Made by a program: the position numbers and the translations under genes
Shown: one piece after another, positions 48,451 to 59,108 of the stretch
Position numbering within the stretch: the first letter of the stretch is position 1
How the letters are laid out: each line of letters begins with the position of its first letter
Assembly: GCF_017301735.1 (NCBI RefSeq)
Contig: NZ_CP071090.1
Coordinates: 4,454,001 to 4,518,000 of the forward strand
Direction of reading: 5' to 3'
Origin: Pyxidicoccus parkwaysis
Lineage (GTDB): Bacteria; Myxococcota; Myxococcia; Myxococcales; Myxococcaceae
Length of the DNA: 64,000 nt
The notes under the pieces: generated by a model
Seen by the model: the letters and a program-made list of their open reading frames with translations, nothing else
Databases searched by the model: none
Told to the model about the DNA's origin: nothing

Positions 48451-50190
48451 TTAGCGCACCAGCCCAAGCTTGCGGCCGACCTTGCGGAACACCGCTCCGG
48501 CCTCCGGAACACCCAGCGCGGCAGCCAGCGCGAAATACACCGCGCCGAAGGGAATCGCCGTCGCCAGGAAGCCAACAACCGGGTGCAACCGGGGGGGAAG
48601 GAGCAGTGTTCCGCCCCACTCCGCCGCCACGCCGGGCATGGGGCCGAGCAGGGACGCGAGCCCCAGCTTGATGCCCAGGGACACCAGCCCGGCGACGCCC
48701 GCGGCCAGCCACAGCCGGGGCAGCAGCCCGTCGGGCACGCCCACCTTCCCAATCTGCTTCACGAGCTTGCGCCGCAGGAGGCTGGCCTCCACCCAGGCCA
48801 CCGTGCCGCCCGCCAGCGTGAGGCCCACCGCGCCCAGGTGCTCGGGCAGGCCCACCCAGCCCGGGAGCTTCAGGCCCAGGAGCCACGCGCCCAGGGCGCC
48901 AGTGGACACACGTACGATGGCGTAGCGCAGCGGCGTCTTCGGGTCCTTCAGCGCGTAGAAGGCAGAGGAGTAGAGACGACCCACGGTGGAGGCCACGAGG
49001 CCGACCGCCGCGCCCATCAGCAGGTACCAGAGGTAGCGCGAATCCGCCGCGTTGAAGCGGCCCGTCTGCAACAGCGCCGCGGCCACCATGTCCCCGAGGA
49101 AGAGGAACGCGGCGGCGGAGGGCACCACCCAGAAGGCGATGCGCCGCGCGCCGTTGCCGATGCGCTCGCGCAGCTTCGCGGCCACGTCCTGGCCCTCGCC
49201 CGAGGCGCGCGACATCTCCGGCAGCTCCGCGGCGGACACCGCCATGCCGAAGAGGCTCACCGGGATGAGGTAGATGGTCTGCGCGTACAGCAGCGACGAC
49301 ACCGCGCGGTTGGAGATGAGCGTCGCGAAGGCGGTGTCCACCCACGCGCTGAACTGCACCACGCCGCGTCCCAGCACCACCGGGCCGAAGTTCTTCAGCA
49401 CCTGGCGCACGGAGTCGCTGGCCAGCGACAGAGTTGGGCGGAAGCCGCCCAAGAGCCGCAGCGTGGACGGCACCTGCACCGCGAACTGGAGGGTGCAGCC
49501 CAGCACCACGCCGTAGGCGAGCACCTCCACCAGCCGGTCCTCGGTATAGCGGCCACCGGCGATGACCAGCGTCGCGATGATGACGATGTTCCACACCACC
49601 GGCGCCAGGTACGACAGCAGGAAGCGGCGGTGGCTGTTGAGGATGCCCAGGCACCATGCGCTCAGCACCAGCATCCCCGTGCCGGGGAAGAGGATGCGGA
49701 CCACGGTGATGGCCAATTCGCGCGAGTGGCCCTCGAAGCCCGGGGCGATGAGGTCCACCAGGAGCGGCGTGGCGAGCATGCCCGCCGCCACCATGATGGC
49801 GGTGATGAGCGACAGCAGGCCGAACACCGCGCCCGCCACGCGGTCCGCCTCCTTCGCCTCGTCGCGCCCCAGCAGCCCGGCGTACACGGGGATGAAGGAG
49901 CCGGAGAGGACGCCCTCGCCGAAGAGGTTCTGGAGGAAGTTGGGAATGCGCAGCGCGGCCTTGAAGACGGCGGCCGCCTCCGCGTTGCCGAGGTAGTGCG
50001 CGAAGACGCGCTCGCGCACCAGGCCCATGAGGCGGGACGCAAGGATGCCGGTGGCGACGAGGACCGCGCCCCTTCCTCCCGGGCGCGCCGGCCGGGCGGG
50101 CGGAGGCGGGGGCGGGGGCGGCGGAGACACGGGCTCGGGCGTGGAGGCAGTCACCAGGGGCGGGACTCTACGCACGCCGTTGAGTGGCAT
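48451..50190 (-). CDS. murJ: Lipid II flippase MurJ
   Basis: About 579 residues from the ATG at 50190; a GTG at 50220 and a GTG at 50154 are alternatives, none with a clear SD. An N-terminal poly-Pro stretch precedes the first segment, then the MurJ signature ILASRLMGLVRERVFAHYLG and FRIPNFL-like LRIPNFLQNLFGEGVLSGSF. About 14 hydrophobic segments continue to the end. It moves lipid-linked peptidoglycan precursor across the inner membrane. Divergent from encB. Confidence 0.93.
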   Translation of the reverse strand: MPLNGVRRVPPLVTASTPEPVSPPPPPPPPPARPARPGGRGAVLVATGILASRLMGLVRERVFAHYLGNAEAAAVFKAALRIPNFLQNLFGEGVLSGSFIPVYAGLLGRDEAKEADRVAGAVFGLLSLITAIMVAAGMLATPLLVDLIAPGFEGHSRELAITVVRILFPGTGMLVLSAWCLGILNSHRRFLLSYLAPVVWNIVIIATLVIAGGRYTEDRLVEVLAYGVVLGCTLQFAVQVPSTLRLLGGFRPTLSLASDSVRQVLKNFGPVVLGRGVVQFSAWVDTAFATLISNRAVSSLLYAQTIYLIPVSLFGMAVSAAELPEMSRASGEGQDVAAKLRERIGNGARRIAFWVVPSAAAFLFLGDMVAAALLQTGRFNAADSRYLWYLLMGAAVGLVASTVGRLYSSAFYALKDPKTPLRYAIVRVSTGALGAWLLGLKLPGWVGLPEHLGAVGLTLAGGTVAWVEASLLRRKLVKQIGKVGVPDGLLPRLWLAAGVAGLVSLGIKLGLASLLGPMPGVAAEWGGTLLLPPRLHPVVGFLATAIPFGAVYFALAAALGVPEAGAVFRKVGRKLGLVR

Positions 50191-50258
50191 GAAACGCCAA
50201 TCCCGGGCAGCCTCTTTCACTTGACGCTAACCCGCCAGGTTGCCAGGGTCCGGTCGCA

Positions 50259-50759
50259 ATGGCCGGAACCCCCGACAGCGACCTGGACGACGTGGCGCGC
50301 ATCCGCCGCGTGCTGGCCCGCGAGCTGGAGACCATCAACGAATACGAGGCCTTCGCCCGGGCCTCCTCCTCTCCCGACGTCCGCGCCTTCTTCCTGCACC
50401 TGGCCGCCGAGGAGAAGGAGCACGTCTCCGAGGCCGTCCACATGCTGCGCCTGCTGGACGGCGGCCAGGACACGCACTTCACGAAGCCCGTGGCCACCGG
50501 CCACTTCGAGGCGGCCGCGGGTGCCGGTGCGCCCGCCGCTCCCATGGCGTCCGAGCGGGCGGCCCCTTCAGCGCCGCCTCCTCCGACGGCCACCGTGAAT
50601 GGCCGCAATGGCCGCCTCGAGCCTCCCACGTCGCTGCCTCCGCAGCGGCTCATGTACGGACTTCCCGCTCCGCCGCCCGCAGTGGAGTCCCACCCACTCA
50701 CCGTCGGCTCGCTCCGCCGGGGTGGTGGCGGTGGTGGTAGCGGTGGCAGCGGTCGCTGA
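50259..50759 (+). CDS. encB: Encapsulin cargo: EncB-like ferritin-like protein
   Basis: 166 residues. The N-terminal half (12-70) is a two-helix ferritin-like unit with iron ligands in LARELETINEYEAFAR and AAEEKEHVSEAVHM (Glu51, Glu54, His55). A long Ala/Pro linker ends in the encapsulin docking peptide LTVGSLRR (147-154), the known myxococcal signal, then a 12-residue Gly/Ser tail. Two such subunits pair to form a ferroxidase. The cargo-then-shell order matches M. xanthus encB-encA. The shell gene follows after 40 bases. Confidence 0.92.
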   Translation: MAGTPDSDLDDVARIRRVLARELETINEYEAFARASSSPDVRAFFLHLAAEEKEHVSEAVHMLRLLDGGQDTHFTKPVATGHFEAAAGAGAPAAPMASERAAPSAPPPPTATVNGRNGRLEPPTSLPPQRLMYGLPAPPPAVESHPLTVGSLRRGGGGGGSGGSGR

Positions 50760-50799
50760 CGTCCCCTTCTCTGCTTGTTGAGTTTCTGGAGAACATCCG

Positions 50800-51684
50800 A
50801 TGCCTGACTTCCTTGGACATGCCGAGAACCCCCTCCGCGAAGAGGAGTGGGCGCGCCTGAACGAGACCGTCATCCAGGTGGCTCGGCGGTCGCTGGTCGG
50901 CCGTCGCATCCTGGACATCTACGGTCCGCTGGGCGCGGGCGTGCAGACGGTGCCCTACGACGAGTTCCAGGGCGTGTCCCCCGGCGCGGTGGACATCGTC
51001 GGTGAGCAGGAGACCGCGATGGTCTTCACCGACGCGCGCAAGTTCAAGACCATCCCCATCATCTACAAGGACTTCCTGCTGCACTGGCGCGACATCGAGG
51101 CCGCGCGCACGCACAACATGCCGCTGGACGTGTCCGCCGCCGCGGGCGCCGCCGCGCTGTGCGCGCAGCAGGAGGACGAGCTCATCTTCTACGGCGACGT
51201 GCGCCTGGGCTACGAGGGGCTGATGACGGCCAACGGCCGGCTCACCGTGCCGCTCGGTAACTGGACGGTGGCGGGCGGCGGCTTCCAGGCCATCGTCGAC
51301 TCCACGCGCAAGCTGAACGAGCACGGCCACTTCGGCCCGTACGCCGTGGTGCTGTCGCCGCGGCTGTACTCGCAGCTGCACCGCATCTACGAGAAGACGG
51401 GCGTGCTGGAGATCGAGACCATCCGCCAGCTCGCGTCGGACGGCGTGTACCAGTCCAACCGCCTGCGCGGGGACTCCGGCGTGGTGGTGTCCACGGGCCG
51501 GGAGAACATGGACCTCGCCGTGTCCATGGACATGGTGGCCGCGTACCTGGGCGCCTCGCGGATGAACCACCCGTTCCGCGTGCTGGAGGCACTGCTCTTG
51601 CGCATCAAGCACCCGGACGCCATCTGCACCCTCGAGGGCCCCGGCGCCGCTGACGCTCCTTCGGCCCCCTCGCATCGCCGCTAG
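50800..51684 (+). CDS. encA: Encapsulin shell protein EncA
   Basis: 294 residues, close to the 287 of M. xanthus EncA. The HK97-like fold is visible from the start MPDFLGHAENPLREEEWARL, the P-domain RRILDIYGPLGAGVQTVPYD, and the loop DFLLHWRDIEAARTHNMPLD. It self-assembles into an iron-storage nanocompartment that takes up ferritin-like cargo. SD CTGGAGA precedes the ATG. Co-directional with encB and with a sigma-54 regulator 21 bases after its stop. Confidence 0.96.
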   Translation: MPDFLGHAENPLREEEWARLNETVIQVARRSLVGRRILDIYGPLGAGVQTVPYDEFQGVSPGAVDIVGEQETAMVFTDARKFKTIPIIYKDFLLHWRDIEAARTHNMPLDVSAAAGAAALCAQQEDELIFYGDVRLGYEGLMTANGRLTVPLGNWTVAGGGFQAIVDSTRKLNEHGHFGPYAVVLSPRLYSQLHRIYEKTGVLEIETIRQLASDGVYQSNRLRGDSGVVVSTGRENMDLAVSMDMVAAYLGASRMNHPFRVLEALLLRIKHPDAICTLEGPGAADAPSAPSHRR

Positions 51685-51705
51685 CCGCACGCCCTGACAG
51701 CACTC

Positions 51706-53130
<1,425 letters not shown>

Positions 53131-53205
53131 CAGCGCGAGGCGAAATTAAATCGCGCGCGCGTCGGTTTCGGGCCCGCCCACCTTTTCTATACCCAGGGAG
53201 CTTGT

Positions 53206-54246
53206 ATGCGGCCGAACCTTCCCACCCTCGGTGCCCCTCCGAAGCGCAGCCCGCTCGGACCGGTGGTCGCCGTGTCCCTCATCCTCGGCGGAGCCGCCGG
53301 TGGCGTGTGGTGGTGGAAGCAGCGGATGGCGAGTGCCACGGAGCAGGCCGAGCAGGCCTCCGCCCCCGTGGCCCCAGCGGATGCAGGTGCCGTCGCCGCA
53401 GCGGCGCCCGCCGCTCCGCCGGCGCCAGTGGACCCGGTGAAGGCCGCCGGCCTGGAGCGCGTCTCGGTGCGCATCGACGGCCCGCTGGAGACGGCCCTCA
53501 ACGCCGCCGCCGGCCCGGAAGTGGGCCCCGCGCTGGCGCAGGTGGTGACGCGCACGCTGGTGTGGTGGGTGGAGGTGCCGGGCGAAATCCTCCGCGGCGA
53601 CACGCTCGACGTGCTGTACCAGCGCCGTGACGGCGAGGAGCCCCTCGTGCACGCGGTGCGCTTCACCAGCGGCAAGCTGGGCAAGACGCTCAGCGCCTAC
53701 CGCTTCCAGGGCGAGGGCGAGAAGAACGCCCGCTACTACCTCTCCAACGGCGATGAGCTGGAGATGCGCCTGGAGAAGTCCCCCATCGACGACTACGAGC
53801 AGGTGACGTCGCTGCTGCGCGACGGCCGCCGCCACAAGGGTGTGGACTTCCGCACCCCGGTGGGCACTCCCGTCAAGGCGCCCTTCAACGGCGTGGTGAA
53901 GCGGAAGAACTGGAACTGGGGCAGCAACGGCAACTGCGTGGAGCTGGTGGAGTCCGGCGGCCGTGGACGGCGCGCCCTCTTCCTGCACCTGGAGGAGCTG
54001 CCGAAGAGCCTCCAGCCCGGCGCCCGCTTCACCACGGGCCAGGTCATCGCGTCCAGCGGCAACACGGGCCACTCCTTCGCCCCGCACCTGCACTACCAGC
54101 TCATGCTGGGCGAGGAGAAGGTCCTGGACCCCTTCGAGCAGCACAAGACGTACCGCCGCTCGCTGAATACGGCCAACAAGGCCAGCTTCGAGACCGAGAT
54201 GCGCCGGCTGGACGGGCTCCTCGGCACCTCCGTGGCCGGGAAGTAA
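53206..54246 (+). CDS. M23 (LytM) peptidase
   Basis: 346 residues with one N-terminal transmembrane helix (VVAVSLILGGAAGGVWWW) and an Ala/Pro spacer. The LytM zinc site is complete: His210 and Asp214 in RHKGVDF, and His294/His296 in FAPHLHYQL. It is a likely envelope DD-endopeptidase that cuts peptidoglycan cross-links, in periplasm. SD GGGAG precedes the ATG. The outer-membrane protein gene downstream may be separately promoted. Confidence 0.93.
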   Translation: MRPNLPTLGAPPKRSPLGPVVAVSLILGGAAGGVWWWKQRMASATEQAEQASAPVAPADAGAVAAAAPAAPPAPVDPVKAAGLERVSVRIDGPLETALNAAAGPEVGPALAQVVTRTLVWWVEVPGEILRGDTLDVLYQRRDGEEPLVHAVRFTSGKLGKTLSAYRFQGEGEKNARYYLSNGDELEMRLEKSPIDDYEQVTSLLRDGRRHKGVDFRTPVGTPVKAPFNGVVKRKNWNWGSNGNCVELVESGGRGRRALFLHLEELPKSLQPGARFTTGQVIASSGNTGHSFAPHLHYQLMLGEEKVLDPFEQHKTYRRSLNTANKASFETEMRRLDGLLGTSVAGK

Positions 54247-54260
54247 TTGCCACCCGTTTC

Positions 54261-54338
54261 TTGACACTCCTCCGACGGCGCGGCTAGCTGGAAGCCCCCG
54301 GGCCTTGCCGGAAGGCCCGGGCGATTCGTCGTCGGAGG
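54261..54338 (+). promoter_or_regulatory. Candidate promoter and structured leader of the outer-membrane-protein gene
   Basis: TTGACA at 54261 is a perfect -35, with a weak TAGCTG 18 bases on. Downstream is a hairpin CCCGGGCCTT / AAGGCCCGGG (54297-54321). An outer 9-bp pair CCTCCGACG (54269) / CGTCGGAGG (54330) includes the SD GGAGG before the ATG at 54343. Confidence 0.35.
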
Positions 54339-54342
54339 TCGG

Positions 54343-55656
54343 ATGCACAGGCTTCGCGCCGTACTCACCGCCATCACCCTGGGCGCGCCCCTCGCCGCCA
54401 GCGCGGCGGACATCACCCGGATTGCGTCGGCCTTCGAGGAAGACGACCCGTTCGACCTCTTCATCGACGTCGGCTTCGAGCGCACGCAGACGCGCGCCAA
54501 GATTGTCCGCGAGCAGCTCATCCCCGCGGGCTCGTCGGACGCCTCCACGCGCATCGACGCCAGCGAGCTCTGGTACAAGGGCGTAGACGCGCGGCTCAAC
54601 CTGCAGATCGCCTTCGGCCTGTACAAGGACCTCGAGTTCTCGTTCAAGCTGCCGCTGGTGTTCCAGCAGAACGAGCGCTGGGACCGCACCTCCGACGCGA
54701 CGCCGGAGAACTCCACCATCACCAACAACTGCCTGAACCCGGATGGCTCGGTGATTCCGGGCTGTGGGCCGGGCAATACCTCGCCGCTGTTCGGCATTCC
54801 GCAGGAGAGCTTCCGCGGCGGCCTGGGCAACATGCACTTCGGGCTGGCCTACGCCTTCTTCAAGCAGGAGAAGGACCCGACCAAGCCCACGTGGATTGTG
54901 GGCCTGGACTACGAGGCCCCCACCGCCAAGCAGCGCGACCCGAGCGTCAACACCACGGACCCGGACGAGCGCGGCAACATCGGCGACCGCGTTCACAAGT
55001 ATCAAATCTACACGTCCTTCTCGCGCCGCATGGGCGTGGCCGAGCCGTACTTCAAGGCCAGCTACACCATCCCCGTGCGCGGCCCAGGCATCTACTCCAA
55101 CTGCGACCAGCGCGACGCGGAGCCGCCAACCCTGGGCGCCCCGTACAACTGCGGCGTCGGCCCGTGGACGCGCAAGGAGACGGGCATCCATGCCCCCACG
55201 CAGGCGGGCATGCTCTTCGGCGTAGAGCTGGTGCCCTTCGAGAAGCCGCAGAAGTCCCAGAAGTTCGCCCTGGACGTCCGCGCCATCGGCAACTACGTGG
55301 GCGGCGGCCGGTACTACAACGAGCTGAGCCAGGCGCTGGGCAAGCTCCTCACCTCGGAGCAGTACTTCCAGGTGGGCGGCATGCTGGGCGTCAACGCGAG
55401 CGCGGCCGAGTCCTTCACCATCCGCGCCTCGGGCACGTTCCTCTACAACACCGACCACACCCTCACCTCCGAGGAGCTTGGGAAGGACGTCGACGGCAAC
55501 GGCGCGGTGGATGTGGAGATCGACCCGGCAACGGGGCGCGCTCCGGCGGACCTCAACCCGACGTTCGACTGGCGCTATGACCTGGTCTCCCGCCGCTTCC
55601 GCGCGGTGGAGAGCACCACGTTCCGCTTCGACCTGAGCGCCTCGTTCAACTTCTAG
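54343..55656 (+). CDS. Probable outer-membrane beta-barrel protein
   Basis: 437 residues with a signal peptide ending AASAA. Past an Asp/Phe-rich start (AFEEDDPFDLFIDVGFERTQ) the sequence alternates polar and aromatic residues in strands (LNLQIAFGLYKDLEFSFKLP, FAFFKQEK-like loops) and ends SASFNF with a C-terminal Phe, the usual beta-barrel signal. Two Cys pairs occur in loops. I cannot place it in a named family. Convergent with rsmI. Confidence 0.6.
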   Translation: MHRLRAVLTAITLGAPLAASAADITRIASAFEEDDPFDLFIDVGFERTQTRAKIVREQLIPAGSSDASTRIDASELWYKGVDARLNLQIAFGLYKDLEFSFKLPLVFQQNERWDRTSDATPENSTITNNCLNPDGSVIPGCGPGNTSPLFGIPQESFRGGLGNMHFGLAYAFFKQEKDPTKPTWIVGLDYEAPTAKQRDPSVNTTDPDERGNIGDRVHKYQIYTSFSRRMGVAEPYFKASYTIPVRGPGIYSNCDQRDAEPPTLGAPYNCGVGPWTRKETGIHAPTQAGMLFGVELVPFEKPQKSQKFALDVRAIGNYVGGGRYYNELSQALGKLLTSEQYFQVGGMLGVNASAAESFTIRASGTFLYNTDHTLTSEELGKDVDGNGAVDVEIDPATGRAPADLNPTFDWRYDLVSRRFRAVESTTFRFDLSASFNF

Positions 55657-55764
55657 CCGGACGGCCGGGACGGGCACCGCGAGCCCGTCCCCGCCCTGGC
55701 TTCAGCGCTTCAGGGGCAGTCCACGCCGGAAGGCCTCCGCGCACGTCCCGCGGGGGGACGGCGT

Positions 55765-56595
55765 TCAGCGCTTCAGCGACAGTCCCAGCCGGTAGACGTC
55801 CTGACCGGCCCAGCCCGCGCGACGGGCCAGCTCGGTGCTCAGCGCCTTGAGCTTCTCGCCTCGCGACAGGCCCTCCTCCAGCGCCTTCTTCAGCTCCTCC
55901 TCGGACCAGCGGCGCTCGCCGGTGCGGCCCTCCACGAGCACCACCACCTCGCCCCGGGGCTCCTCCGCCGCGTAGCGCGCCGCCAGCTCCGACAGCGTGC
56001 CCCGGGCGAACTCCTCGTGCAGCTTCGTCAGCTCTCGCGCCACGCAGGCGCGCCGGTCTCCCCAGGCCTCGAGCAGGTCCGGCAGCGTCTCACCCACGCG
56101 GCGCGGGGACTCGTAGAGCACCAGCGTGGCGGACAGGTTGGCCACCTCCTCCAGCATGGTCCGCCGCTCCGCGCCCTTGCGTGGGAGGAAGCCCAGGAAG
56201 TGGAAGCGCCCGGTGGGCAGCCCCGACGCGCTCAGCGCCGCGACGAGGGCCGTGGGCCCCGGAATGGGCACCACCGTCAGGCCGCGCTCCAGCGCCTCGG
56301 CCACCAGCTTCTCGCCGGGGTCGCTGATGGCCGGGCTGCCGGCGTCCGTCACCAGCGCGCAGTCCTCGCCCTCCGCAATCCGGTCCAGGATGCGCCCGGC
56401 GCGCTGGCCTTCAGCGAAGGCCGGCAGGCTCACCAGGTCCTTCCCGCCGATGCCGAAGTGGTCCAGCAGCACGCGCGAGTGGCGCGTGTCCTCGCAGGCG
56501 ATGAAGCGCACGTCGCGCAGCGTCTGCAGCGCGCGCGCCGTCATGTCCCCCAGGTTCCCGATGGGCGTGGCCACCAGGTAGAGCGTTCCAGCCAT
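55765..56595 (-). CDS. rsmI: 16S rRNA C1402 ribose 2'-O-methyltransferase
   Basis: 276 residues. The tetrapyrrole-methylase fold is marked by GTLYLVATPIGNLGDMTARA, ACEDTRHSRVLLDHFGI and DAGSPAISDPGEKLV. RsmI modifies the P-site cytidine with RsmH. SD AGAGGA precedes the ATG. yraN lies 9 bases upstream in the same orientation, a pairing common in bacteria. Confidence 0.95.
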   Translation of the reverse strand: MAGTLYLVATPIGNLGDMTARALQTLRDVRFIACEDTRHSRVLLDHFGIGGKDLVSLPAFAEGQRAGRILDRIAEGEDCALVTDAGSPAISDPGEKLVAEALERGLTVVPIPGPTALVAALSASGLPTGRFHFLGFLPRKGAERRTMLEEVANLSATLVLYESPRRVGETLPDLLEAWGDRRACVARELTKLHEEFARGTLSELAARYAAEEPRGEVVVLVEGRTGERRWSEEELKKALEEGLSRGEKLKALSTELARRAGWAGQDVYRLGLSLKR

Positions 56596-56604
56596 CGGGT
56601 CCTC

Positions 56605-56985
56605 TCACATGCCCGCGTCGAAGGCGCCGGGGATGTGCTCCACGGTGGCGCGCTCGCCGCGCCCCACCACTGAAATCACGTCGAAGCGAATCATCCGCTC
56701 GCCCAGGCCGTAGGCGAAGAGGTAGTGCAGCGCGGCCTTCACCACCCGACGCTGCTTGGCGAAAGACACCGTGTGCGCCGGGTCTCCCCACACGGCCGTG
56801 GAGCGCATCCGCACCTCCACGAAGCACAGGGTGTCCCCGCGCTCGGCCACCACGTCCAGCTCTCCGTAGCGGCACGTCCAGTTGCGCGCCAGCACCTTCC
56901 AGCCCTGGGCCTCCAGGAAGGCCACCGCGGCTTCCTCGGCCGCATCCCCGTACTGCCGCCGCTCTCGCGGCTCCGCTCCCCGCAT
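56605..56985 (-). CDS. YraN family protein (UPF0102)
   Basis: 126 residues with the endonuclease-like pattern of this family: GDAAEEAAVAFLEAQGWKVL, NWTCRYGELDVVAERG and CFVEVRMRS (E-x-K-like position carries Arg here). Members are predicted Holliday-junction-like nucleases without a proven role. GGGAGG precedes the ATG. Cotranscribed with rsmI. Confidence 0.9.
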   Translation of the reverse strand: MRGAEPRERRQYGDAAEEAAVAFLEAQGWKVLARNWTCRYGELDVVAERGDTLCFVEVRMRSTAVWGDPAHTVSFAKQRRVVKAALHYLFAYGLGERMIRFDVISVVGRGERATVEHIPGAFDAGM

Positions 56986-57111
56986 ACGCCCTCCCCGTCA
57001 ACGCCCACCTGCTGCCAGGAGCCTCCCATCCGGAGGCCCCGCTCCAACCACACGTCCCGGCACCATCCACCCGCGTCGGTCCTCCCGATGGAGGCAACCC
57101 GCCGCGTTGGA

Positions 57112-59022
57112 CTACACGTTAACGGTGCCGTCCGACATCTGCGCGAAGCCGGGGTGCCCGGTGACGTGCAGCACCTGCGTCAGCGTGCCCAGGTGCTTCA
57201 ACATGCGGGCGATGAGGGGCAGCTTCACCTCCTCCATGCCGGCGAAGACGTCCTCCAGCAGGAAGGGCCGCTTCACCCGGGCGCTCGCCTTCTCCACCAC
57301 CGTCATCCGCAGCGCCAGGTAGTAGAGGTCCAGGTCCTTCGGCGGCAGCTCGCCCACGGGGATGCGCTTGCCCTGTGCGAGCGCGAAGGCGCGACCCTCG
57401 CGGTCCCACTCGATTCCCTGGTAGCGCCGGTCCGTCAGCGCGGTGAGGTACTGGAGGCAGCGCTCCTTCAGCAGGCCCTGCACGGCCGACACGTCCGTGG
57501 TGAACACGTCCGCGGCCTGCGAGAGCAGCACGGGCGACGGGTCCTCCAGCGGCTCCACCGCGGGAGGGGCACCATCCGGCCCTGGAGCGGCCGCCGGGCG
57601 GGGCGCACGGGCCAACAGGATGGACTCCTTCACGCGACCAATCTCGCGCTCCACCTCGCGGATGTCGCGCACGTACGAGCCCTTCTGCGTCAGCTCCGCG
57701 TTGACCGCCTCCAGCTCGTCCTTCAGCACCTGCCGCTGGCTGGAGGCCGCCACGTATTCCGGGTCCGCCTCCACGCCCGCGAGCTGCTCCTTCAGCTCCA
57801 CCACGCGCGCGGCCAGCAGCTCCTTGCGCTCCAGCATGGGGACGATTTCCTCGAACTCCTCCACGCCGAGCGCCTTCTGCGCCATGCGCAGCGGCGCGGC
57901 CTCGGCCTCGAACTCGTCGAGAATCTTCTTCTCGCGGGCCTCGAACCGGTTCTCCTTCGTGCCCTGCCGGGACGCCTTCTGCAGGTCATCCACGTGGCGC
58001 AGCGCCATGAAGGCCGCCACGCCGAACGCGGGGATGTCCAGCAGCGCGACGTAGCGGAAGGTGTTGTCCACGCCGAGCCCCAGGCCCAGCCCCAGCGCGA
58101 GGAAGAGGACGCCCGCGCCCAGTCCTCCCCAGAAGAGGCGGTTCTCCTTGAGCGGCTCCACGTACGGAGCCGCCACCTCGACGCCCGCCTCGCGGTCCTG
58201 GTTGAGCCGCGCGAGGGCCTCGTCGCGCTTCGCCACCACCTTGGGGTAGCGCTGCGCACGGGAACGGATGTCCTGCGGCAGCCCGAGCGACTCCGGCGTG
58301 GGCGCGGCCCTCCAGTTGGCCTCCGCCTCCGAGATGGCCACCTTCAGCCCCTCGGTGCTCTTCAGGCGCTGGTCCGCCTCGAAGAGCTGCGACTGCAGGC
58401 CGTCCGCCTTGAACTGGAGCTGATCCACCTCGGTGGAGCCCACCAGTTCCTGCTCCAGCGCGCGCAGCTTCGCCTCGGCGGCGGAGATGTCCTCGGCGGG
58501 CATCACCGTGGAGGCCGACGCCAGCGACGGGTACTTCCCGGACGTCTTCGGGTCCTGCTTCGCCGCGGCGGCCGCCTTGCGCGGGCGCCTCGACGGGAGC
58601 TGCGCGGGCTGCAGGCAGTACAGCTGCTCGAAGGTGGTGCGCGGCGGCAGGCCCACCTGGCCCCGGAGGAACTGGCCAATCTCAGACGTGTCCGAGGACA
58701 CCAGCTCCGCCTGATTCGTGGCCTTGTTCATCCGGTGCAGCGTCCCAGAGCCACCCAGTTCGCGCAGCACGCGGTACGTGACGCCGTCCACGCCCACGAA
58801 GGTGAGGGCCGCCTTGGCCGTCTTCGCCCCGGGGGCCATGAAGCTGGCGTCACCGCCGCGCCCGTCGGCGAAGAGCAGCGCGAGCGACAGGCCCGCCAGC
58901 GGGCTCGCCTCCGCCGCGGGTGGCTTGAGGACGAGGTACCCGGCTTTGAGCGCAAAGCGCCCCGCGGGAGAGAAGCCCCGGACATTCTGGACGGCGACCT
59001 CGGCGAATTGCATGGCTCGCAC
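57112..59022 (-). CDS. Degenerate YhaN/SMC-like protein with a central membrane hairpin
   Basis: 636 residues; starts at 59022 or 59013 are both possible. The C-terminus keeps an ABC-type signature-like ELPPKDLDLYYLALRM and the Walker B/D-loop-like RPFLLEDVFAGME. The N-terminus follows the AAA_27/YhaN pattern (FAEVAVQNVRGFSPAGRFAL) but reads LVLKPPAAEASPLAGL where a Walker A GxxGxGKS should be, so ATP binding is doubtful. Coiled coil (180-290, 350-480) flanks two membrane helices (LFWGGLGAGVLFLALGLGLG). Unlike soluble SbcC-type proteins it would be membrane-tethered. Function unknown. Confidence 0.65.
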   Translation of the reverse strand: MRAMQFAEVAVQNVRGFSPAGRFALKAGYLVLKPPAAEASPLAGLSLALLFADGRGGDASFMAPGAKTAKAALTFVGVDGVTYRVLRELGGSGTLHRMNKATNQAELVSSDTSEIGQFLRGQVGLPPRTTFEQLYCLQPAQLPSRRPRKAAAAAKQDPKTSGKYPSLASASTVMPAEDISAAEAKLRALEQELVGSTEVDQLQFKADGLQSQLFEADQRLKSTEGLKVAISEAEANWRAAPTPESLGLPQDIRSRAQRYPKVVAKRDEALARLNQDREAGVEVAAPYVEPLKENRLFWGGLGAGVLFLALGLGLGLGVDNTFRYVALLDIPAFGVAAFMALRHVDDLQKASRQGTKENRFEAREKKILDEFEAEAAPLRMAQKALGVEEFEEIVPMLERKELLAARVVELKEQLAGVEADPEYVAASSQRQVLKDELEAVNAELTQKGSYVRDIREVEREIGRVKESILLARAPRPAAAPGPDGAPPAVEPLEDPSPVLLSQAADVFTTDVSAVQGLLKERCLQYLTALTDRRYQGIEWDREGRAFALAQGKRIPVGELPPKDLDLYYLALRMTVVEKASARVKRPFLLEDVFAGMEEVKLPLIARMLKHLGTLTQVLHVTGHPGFAQMSDGTVNV

Positions 59023-59108
59023 ATGTTAGCGCGAATGAAAAAAGGAGCGCCCGGGATCGGACGCTCCTTTTCATGACAACCGCTGCGCCCTTCCGGGCAG
59101 GCAGGCGA

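Noticed and set aside
53152..53166. CG alternating run before the M23 gene as a special structural element
   Set aside because: Only about ten bases of alternating CG; expected in DNA of this composition.
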